Of a DNA stretch of 64,000 bases, positions 59,251 through 64,000 are shown one piece after another. This stretch comes from Tenuibacillus multivorans (GTDB lineage: Bacteria; Bacillota; Bacilli; Bacillales; Alkalibacillaceae). Location: contig NZ_FNIG01000004.1 of the NCBI RefSeq assembly GCF_900103915.1, forward strand, positions 222,778 to 286,777. The letters are read 5' to 3'. Position numbers and translations under genes: made by a program. Under the pieces are notes generated by a model that was given only the letters and a program-made list of their open reading frames with translations, searched no databases and was not told the DNA's origin. Position 1 is the stretch's first letter. Every line of letters starts with the position of its first letter.

Positions 59251-61416
59251 TTGACAGAGGTACATACTGACTTAATTCAATTTGTTGCAAAAGAGGTCGG
59301 CCTGTCATCTTCAATCATTTCTAAAGTAGTTGAAATGCTTGAAGATGGTAATACGATCCCTTTTATTGCACGTTATCGAAAAGAACAGACAAAAGGTTTA
59401 GATGAAACCCAAATACAAGCGATTAAAGAAACATATGATTATCAAGTACAATTACAGAACCGAAAAGAAGAGGTTATTCGCTTAATTGATGAGCAAGGTA
59501 AATTAACCGATGAATTGAAACATAATATACATAGTGCTGATAAGCTTCAGAGGGTAGAAGATTTATATCGTCCATATAAACAAAAACGACGTACACGAGC
59601 AACGATTGCTAAAGAAAAAGGTTTAGAGCCTTTAGCAAAGCTTATATGGGAACAATCTGGTATTAATCTTGTTGAAGAAGCTAAACGATATTTCTCTGAA
59701 GAGCATGAATTAACCGAGGTTAATGATGTTCTAACAGGTGCGAACGATATCATCGCGGAATGGATATCTGATGATGCCAAGTATAGAGAAAAAATTCGTT
59801 CTTTAACTTTCTCAAAAGGAACAGTTAATACAGAGAAGAAGACAAATGCAGAAGATGAGAAACAAATTTATCAAATGTATTATGAGTATCATGAACCCGT
59901 TTCGAAAATGGCACATCACCGTGTGCTAGCAATCAACCGCGGTGAAAAAGAAAAGGTATTAAAAGTGACCATTGAACCGCCAATTGATCCTATTTTAGAT
60001 TATTTAAACCGTTCCATTATCAAACGGCGAGATGTTGAGGAGACAAGCTTCTTAAACCGAGCGATTGAAGATAGCTATAAGCGATTAATTCAGCCTTCAA
60101 TTGAACGGGATATCCGATCAACATTAACGGACGATGCAGAAGACCATGCGATAGATATTTTTGCCAAAAACTTACGGAATTTATTATTACAGCCGCCTTT
60201 AAAAGGAAAAACGATTTTAGGAGTTGACCCAGCTTTTCGGACCGGGTGTAAGCTAGCTGTTATAGATGAAACGGGACATATGAAGTATGTTGATGTCATT
60301 TACCCAACAGCCCCTAAAAATGATGTAACTGGAGCTGAAAAAAAGGTTCTAGAAGTGATGAAGCAATATCCTGTAGAATTAATTGCTATAGGTAATGGAA
60401 CAGCTTCGAGAGAAACGGAACAATTTATAGCTGAACTGATTCAAAAGCATGAACTGGATGTAGCCTATCTAATCGTTAATGAAGCGGGGGCAAGTGTATA
60501 CTCCGCCTCTAAGATAGCTCGCGAGGAATTTCCGGATCTACAAGTTGAAGAAAGAAGTGCTGTTTCCATTGCACGACGAGTTCAAGACCCATTGAGTGAA
60601 CTTGTCAAGATTGATCCGAAATCAATCGGGGTTGGTCAATACCAGCATGATGTAAGTCAGAAGAAATTAAGTGACTCCCTTCAATTTGTCGTTGAAACAG
60701 CTGTAAACCAAGTTGGGGTAAATGTAAATACAGCTTCAACTTCGCTATTACAATATATATCAGGGTTGAATAAAACCGTAGCAAGCAATATTGTAAAATA
60801 CCGTGAAGATCACGGCAAAATTACAAACCGAAAACAAATTAAAGATGTCTCACGCTTAGGTGCCAAAACCTACGAACAGGCCATTGGTTTCTTGCGTGTA
60901 TTAGAAGGTGAAGAACCATTAGACCGTACTTCTATTCACCCAGAAAGCTATGATATAACGCGCCAACTATTAGAACGTCTAGGCTTATCCACTGAGGAAA
61001 TCGGCTCAGACGAATTAATTCAAAGATTAAATCAAGAAGATATCAATCAATTGGCGGAAGGTTTAGATGTTGGAGACTTAACATTACAAGATATTGTGGC
61101 TGACTTGAAAAAACCAAACCGAGACCCACGTGATGAGTTACCAAAACCATTGCTTAAGAAAAGTGTTATGTCCATGGATGATTTGAAACCTGGAATGGAA
61201 CTACAAGGTACGGTCAGAAATGTGGTGGATTTCGGTGCATTTGTTGATGTTGGTGTGAAGCAGGATGGTCTAGTCCATATTTCTAAACTTGCTAATCGGT
61301 TTGTTAAAAATCCATTAGATGTCGTTTCAGTTGGGGACATTGTGACAGTTTGGGTTGATGAGGTTGATATAAAACGTGAAAGAATAGCGCTTACGATGAT
61401 TCCTGCACAAAGTTAA
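59251..61416 (+). CDS. tex: Transcription accessory protein Tex
   Basis: The 721-residue protein has the Tex order: N-terminal helical domain, YqgF-like nuclease-fold domain (about residues 325-450, ILGVDPAFRTGCKLAVID), helix-hairpin-helix region (GLNKTVASNIVKYREDHGKI) and a C-terminal S1 domain (about 645-715, LQGTVRNVVDFGAFVDVGVK). It binds nucleic acid and is a conserved stress- and transcription-related factor. TTG start after GAGGAGG. B. subtilis calls it YdcI, in the same place. Confidence 0.95.
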   Translation: MTEVHTDLIQFVAKEVGLSSSIISKVVEMLEDGNTIPFIARYRKEQTKGLDETQIQAIKETYDYQVQLQNRKEEVIRLIDEQGKLTDELKHNIHSADKLQRVEDLYRPYKQKRRTRATIAKEKGLEPLAKLIWEQSGINLVEEAKRYFSEEHELTEVNDVLTGANDIIAEWISDDAKYREKIRSLTFSKGTVNTEKKTNAEDEKQIYQMYYEYHEPVSKMAHHRVLAINRGEKEKVLKVTIEPPIDPILDYLNRSIIKRRDVEETSFLNRAIEDSYKRLIQPSIERDIRSTLTDDAEDHAIDIFAKNLRNLLLQPPLKGKTILGVDPAFRTGCKLAVIDETGHMKYVDVIYPTAPKNDVTGAEKKVLEVMKQYPVELIAIGNGTASRETEQFIAELIQKHELDVAYLIVNEAGASVYSASKIAREEFPDLQVEERSAVSIARRVQDPLSELVKIDPKSIGVGQYQHDVSQKKLSDSLQFVVETAVNQVGVNVNTASTSLLQYISGLNKTVASNIVKYREDHGKITNRKQIKDVSRLGAKTYEQAIGFLRVLEGEEPLDRTSIHPESYDITRQLLERLGLSTEEIGSDELIQRLNQEDINQLAEGLDVGDLTLQDIVADLKKPNRDPRDELPKPLLKKSVMSMDDLKPGMELQGTVRNVVDFGAFVDVGVKQDGLVHISKLANRFVKNPLDVVSVGDIVTVWVDEVDIKRERIALTMIPAQS

Positions 61417-61418
61417 AC

Positions 61419-61538
61419 TTATGATGGATCGACATTACTATTACGGTAAAAAAACCAGCATTGATTTAGTATTTTGATTTGACGAACATCTTTATTGGCG
61501 TATGCATTTAACATTTGTCGCTTAAACCATTTTGGCAT
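61419..61538 (-). CDS. cmpA: Cortex morphogenetic protein CmpA
   Basis: This 39-residue frame begins MPKWFKRQMLNAYANKDVRQ and continues IKILNQCWFFYRN, closely matching CmpA of Bacillus (MPNWLKKQM...IKLLNQCWYFYRK). AAAGGTGAT lies 5 nt before the ATG. CmpA is an adaptor that targets SpoIVA for ClpXP proteolysis when spore-coat assembly goes wrong. It lies between tex and sprT as in B. subtilis, ending 3 nt from the tex stop on the opposite strand. Confidence 0.93.
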   Translation of the reverse strand: MPKWFKRQMLNAYANKDVRQIKILNQCWFFYRNSNVDPS

Positions 61539-61616
61539 TTTAATCACCTTTTGAGATTATTTTGGTTTTAGTATATGCACGGGAGATAAAATTGCTCATA
61601 GTAATAAATTCCACGG

Positions 61617-61657
61617 TATACCTAGCATGGAGCTCTCAATATTTCATGCTAGGTATA
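61617..61657. repeat. 13-bp perfect inverted repeat between cmpA and sprT
   Basis: TATACCTAGCATG (61617-61629) and CATGCTAGGTATA (61645-61657) flank 15 nt. It lies in the shared upstream region of the divergent cmpA and sprT genes and could be an operator or a leader hairpin, since no long T-run follows. Confidence 0.75.
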
Positions 61658-61681
61658 TTATTATGATGGGAGAGAATGTAA

Positions 61682-62128
61682 ATGAACGATTCAAAGTTGA
61701 AAGCATTAATCGAAAAAATTTCTTTCGAATATTTCAATAAACCGTTTGTTGGTAATGCTAAGTTTAATGGACGTCTTCGAACGACTGGTGGACGGTATAT
61801 CCCATCACAAAATATAATCGAAATCAATCCGAAATACTTACATGAGTTAGGAGAAGAAGACCTAATCGGTATTATTAAACACGAGCTTTGTCATTACCAC
61901 CTACATATAGCCGGGAAACCATACAACCATAGGAGTAAGGAGTTTAGAGAATTACTAAGGAAGACCGGTTCACCTAGGTTTTGTCGAATGTTACCTTCTG
62001 AGGAACAAAAGAAACGAATTAAATACAAGTGTGAAACGTGTGGTACGGAGTATCAGCGTAAGCGGCGAATCAATTTAAATAAATATCGATGTGGTAAGTG
62101 CAGAGGAAAGTTAAAATTAATCAATTAA
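61682..62128 (+). CDS. ydcK: SprT-family zinc metalloprotein (YdcK-like)
   Basis: The 148-residue protein has the metal motif KHELCHYHLH (HExxH at residues 67-71) and a C-terminal zinc ribbon with CETCGTEYQ and YRCGKCRGKL. The SprT-like fold suggests a metallopeptidase, but bacterial members have no proven role. GGGAGAG precedes the ATG. It is followed by a tRNA cluster, as in B. subtilis. Confidence 0.9.
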   Translation: MNDSKLKALIEKISFEYFNKPFVGNAKFNGRLRTTGGRYIPSQNIIEINPKYLHELGEEDLIGIIKHELCHYHLHIAGKPYNHRSKEFRELLRKTGSPRFCRMLPSEEQKKRIKYKCETCGTEYQRKRRINLNKYRCGKCRGKLKLIN

Positions 62129-62320
62129 ATTGCGATATCATATTGACTTCATTAACGAATTCATGTTAAATTTTATTTCGCGCGATGTTAGTTCGTATCT
62201 AAGTTGTTAAAGCATTAATTTAAAGTAAAGCTAGGATCTCGCCATTAAGACTATGCGACAAACCAAGTTTTTCTTTAAAATCAGTAAATAACTTTCATTC
62301 AATAAATTTCGAATTACTAA

Positions 62321-62349
62321 TTGACAGCATCTAAAAGATATTGTATGAT
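62321..62349 (+). promoter_or_regulatory. Strong promoter of the tRNA cluster
   Basis: TTGACA (62321-62326) and TATGAT (62344-62349) are exactly 17 nt apart, about 70 nt before tRNA-Asn. The remaining part of 62129-62418 contains no other recognisable feature. Confidence 0.85.
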
Positions 62350-62418
62350 ATCTAACGTCGCTAGTTAAAGGACAAGTTCTCAAAAATTAATTATGAGTTA
62401 AGCATTATCTAATAACAT

Positions 62419-62493
62419 TCCAGCGTAGCTCAGTGGTAGAGCCACCGGCTGTTAACCGGTTAGTCGCAGGTTCGAATCCTGCCGCTGGAGCCA
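62419..62493 (+). tRNA. tRNA-Asn (GTT)
   Basis: Full cloverleaf with acceptor TCCAGCG/CGCTGGA, anticodon GTT in CTGTTAAC, T-arm GGTTCGAATCC, and encoded CCA. Confidence 0.97.
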
Positions 62494-62494
62494 T

Positions 62495-62584
62495 GGAGAA
62501 GTACCCAAGTGGCTGAAGGGGCTCCCCTGCTAAGGGAGTAGGTCGTTATGCGGCGCGAGGGTTCGAATCCCTCCTTCTCCGCCA
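62495..62584 (+). tRNA. tRNA-Ser (GCT)
   Basis: Acceptor GGAGAAG/CTTCTCC, anticodon GCT in CTGCTAAG, a long variable arm typical of serine tRNA, and encoded CCA. Confidence 0.97.
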
Positions 62585-62595
62585 TTTACCCACAT

Positions 62596-62667
62596 GGCCC
62601 GTTGGTCAAGCGGTTAAGACACCGCCCTTTCACGGCGGTAACACGGGTTCGAGTCCCGTACGGGTCA
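62596..62667 (+). tRNA. tRNA-Glu (TTC)
   Basis: Acceptor GGCCCGT/ACGGGTC, anticodon TTC in CTTTCACG, T-arm GGTTCGAGTCC. CCA is not encoded. Confidence 0.97.
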
Positions 62668-62694
62668 TTTTTCTTTTGTCAAAATTTGATTTAA

Positions 62695-62771
62695 GGTCCG
62701 GTAGTTCAGTTGGTTAGAATGCCTGCCTGTCACGCAGGAGGTCGCGGGTTCGAGTCCCGTCCGGACCGCCA
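62695..62771 (+). tRNA. tRNA-Asp (GTC)
   Basis: Acceptor GGTCCGG/CCGGACC, anticodon GTC in CTGTCACG, T-arm GGTTCGAGTCC and encoded CCA. Confidence 0.97.
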
Positions 62772-62776
62772 TTCGT

Positions 62777-62851
62777 TGGGCCATAGCCAAGCGGTAAGGC
62801 AACGGTTTTTGGTACCGTCATGCGCTGGTTCGAATCCAGCTGGCCCAGCCA
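62777..62851 (+). tRNA. tRNA-Gln (TTG)
   Basis: Acceptor TGGGCCA/TGGCCCA, anticodon TTG inside ACGGTTTTTGGTACCGT, T-arm GGTTCGAATCC and encoded CCA. Confidence 0.97.
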
Positions 62852-62894
62852 TTTTATTTTTATGTAGAAAAAGGGATTGTACTTGGATTTGGAT

Positions 62895-62919
62895 AGACGA
62901 TGTTAAACGTCTTTTTTTA
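62895..62919 (+). terminator. Terminator within the tRNA cluster
   Basis: AGACG (62895-62899) pairs with CGTCT (62908-62912) followed by T7. It separates the first five tRNA genes from those downstream. Confidence 0.7.
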
Positions 62920-62942
62920 TTGCGCAAAATTAACTTATACAT

Positions 62943-63061
62943 GAGCCATTAGCTCAGCTGGTAGAGCAAGACCGTAAACATCGATTGGATTAACATCATT
63001 GTAGGTTTTGCGAGGAGCGTATAACTCCTTCGACTAAGCTGACAAAGTGACGAGCATCTGA
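62943..63061 (+). pseudogene. Interrupted tRNA-Lys fragment
   Basis: 62943-62968 equals the first 26 nt of the intact tRNA-Lys at 63105, with a CT for TC difference in the D-loop. After 83 unrelated bases, GAGCATCTGA (63052-63061) repeats the next part of the gene. The bases GAGCA flank the insert on both sides. The remainder of the gene, including anticodon and T-arm, is missing. Confidence 0.8.
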
Positions 63062-63104
63062 TATACAAAAATAATAAGATAATTATGGTTAATAAATTAT
63101 ATCC

Positions 63105-63180
63105 GAGCCATTAGCTCAGTCGGTAGAGCATCTGACTTTTAATCAGAGGGTCGGAGGTTCGAATCCTCCATGGCTCACCA
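63105..63180 (+). tRNA. tRNA-Lys (TTT)
   Basis: Acceptor GAGCCAT/ATGGCTC, anticodon TTT in ACTTTTAAT, T-arm GGTTCGAATCC and encoded CCA. Confidence 0.97.
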
Positions 63181-63183
63181 TTT

Positions 63184-63267
<84 letters not shown>

Positions 63268-63285
63268 TTTTACCAAAAAAAGTTA

Positions 63286-63314
63286 TTGCAATTTGTTGGT
63301 GGTTTTGTTATTAT
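63286..63314 (+). promoter_or_regulatory. Internal promoter before tRNA-Arg
   Basis: TTGCAA (63286-63291) and TATTAT (63309-63314) are 17 nt apart, 18 nt before tRNA-Arg. It could drive Arg-Gly-Ile-16S transcription. Confidence 0.65.
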
Positions 63315-63331
63315 GAAGTTTGTCGCCATTG

Positions 63332-63405
63332 GCGCCCGTAGCTCAATTGGATAGAGCGTTTGACTACGGATCAAAAGGTTAGGGGTTCGACTCCTCTCGG
63401 GCGCG
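63332..63405 (+). tRNA. tRNA-Arg (ACG)
   Basis: Acceptor GCGCCCG/CGGGCGC, anticodon ACG in ACTACGGAT, T-arm GGTTCGACTCC. CCA is not encoded. Confidence 0.97.
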
Positions 63406-63505
63406 TAGCAACTTATATGAATTTCCAAAAATTTATGGTTGTGTTTTCTTCTATAACAGTTTAATATATTTATTGTCTCATTTTTAATAGACTATTTAAA
63501 TACAT

Positions 63506-63579
63506 GCGGGTGTAGTTTAGTGGTAAAACCTCAGCCTTCCAAGCTGATGTCGTGGGTTCGATTCCCATCACCCGCTCCA
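63506..63579 (+). tRNA. tRNA-Gly (TCC)
   Basis: Acceptor GCGGGTG/CACCCGC, anticodon TCC in CCTTCCAAG, T-arm GGTTCGATTCC and encoded CCA. Confidence 0.97.
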
Positions 63580-63585
63580 TTAAAT

Positions 63586-63662
63586 GGGCCTGTAGCTCAG
63601 TCGGTCAGAGCGCACGCCTGATAAGCGTGAGGTCGGTGGTTCAAGTCCACTCAGGCCCACCA
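63586..63662 (+). tRNA. tRNA-Ile (GAT)
   Basis: Acceptor GGGCCTG/CAGGCCC, anticodon GAT in CTGATAAG, T-arm GGTTCAAGTCC and encoded CCA. It sits only 102 nt before 16S rRNA; this tRNA is more often in the 16S-23S spacer. Confidence 0.97.
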
Positions 63663-63764
63663 TTTAATTTCGAACCTTGAAAACTAAACAAAATAGCCTG
63701 TAGTCAATTCCGTTTTATTTTTCGATTGGGAAATAAAACTTGAGGACAAATAAGCCAATCAAAC

Positions 63765-64000
63765 TTTTATGGAGAGTTTGATCCTGGCTCAGGACGAACG
63801 CTGGCGGCGTGCCTAATACATGCAAGTCGAGCGCGGGAAGCAGACAGAATCCTTCGGGAGGACGTCTGTGGAACGAGCGGCGGACGGGTGAGTAACACGT
63901 GGGCAACCTGCCTGTAAGACTGGGATAACTCCGGGAAACCGGGGCTAATACCGGATAATTCATCGAATCGCATGATTCGATGTTGAAAGGTGGCATATGC
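63765..64000 (+). rRNA. 16S ribosomal RNA, 5' part (runs off the window)
   Basis: Begins near TTTTATGGAGAGTTTGATCC with the universal 27F site AGAGTTTGATCCTGGCTCAG. It continues with the bacterial sequence GACGAACGCTGGCGGCGTG and the V1-V2 region of a Bacillaceae-type 16S. The exact mature 5' end is uncertain by a few bases. Confidence 0.98.

Noticed and set aside
62710..62952. Open frames on both strands over tRNA-Asp and tRNA-Gln
   Set aside because: They overlap two perfect tRNA genes and are a well-known false-positive type.
63715..63996. Minus-strand open frames over the 16S start
   Set aside because: Antisense of rRNA; not genes.

Overview
The window is a low-GC Firmicutes chromosome segment. 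Gene content points to a moderately halophilic or halotolerant member of the Bacillaceae: a complete rsbRSTUVW-sigB-rsbX stress module, acpS-ydcC-alr-ndoAI-ndoA, cshA, cmpA and sprT in Bacillus-like order, a YppG-type coat protein, AAGGAGG-type ribosome binding sites with many TTG/GTG starts, very acidic lipoprotein linkers, and the start of a Bacillus-type 16S rRNA at the right edge. The genus cannot be fixed from the sequence alone.

Layout. 0.3-7.3 kb: an ArsR regulator with an AHSA1-type protein and a double-VOC protein, an HD phosphohydrolase, a FEN-like 5'-3' exonuclease next to a pyrimidine-dimer glycosylase (DNA repair), and an ECF sigma/anti-sigma pair with a probable autoregulatory promoter. 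7.3-15.2 kb: a LysE exporter, a complete IS4-family insertion sequence with 14-bp terminal repeats and a 9-bp target duplication, then transporters, an MhqO-like dioxygenase, short-chain dehydrogenases and an acyl-CoA dehydrogenase. 15.4-31.9 kb: cshA, a coupled SDR/QueA-like/VOC operon, a BdbC plus membrane-thioredoxin pair, arsRBC, a DUF4269 gene broken by a frameshift, csp, ohr, a 3D-domain protein, a type I toxin-antitoxin locus that is easy to miss, enoyl-CoA hydratase and an XRE-TPR regulator. 32-36 kb: a cobalamin riboswitch with terminator in front of btuFCD, then a DUF368/PopT polyprenyl-phosphate transporter. 36-49 kb: a 42-bp (2 x 21-bp) tandem array, cadCA with operators in the cadC promoter, PepF, an LLM oxidoreductase, an MhqR-like regulator, MFS and EamA transporters and DegV.

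49.3-62.1 kb is the conserved Bacillus core: ydcA-type rhomboid, acpS, ydcC, alr, ndoAI-ndoA (MazEF), rsbRSTUVW-sigB-rsbX, tex, cmpA (antisense strand) and sprT. A second 21-bp array separates ndoA from rsbR. The stress module is the usual stressosome (RsbR/S/T) to RsbU to RsbV/W partner-switching chain, with a sigma-B-type promoter in front of rsbV. 62.4-64 kb holds ten intact tRNA genes (Asn, Ser, Glu, Asp, Gln, Lys, Leu, Arg, Gly, Ile), a truncated tRNA-Lys fragment, and the 5' 236 nt of 16S rRNA, which runs off the window.

The observations most worth following are the type I toxin/antisense RNA locus (29.46-29.80 kb), the two related 21-bp arrays, the paired GC-rich palindromic elements (2.4 and 47.2 kb), a gene that seems to need a non-AUG/GUG/UUG start (3.55 kb), and the interrupted tRNA-Lys fragment with the tRNA-Ile-16S junction.
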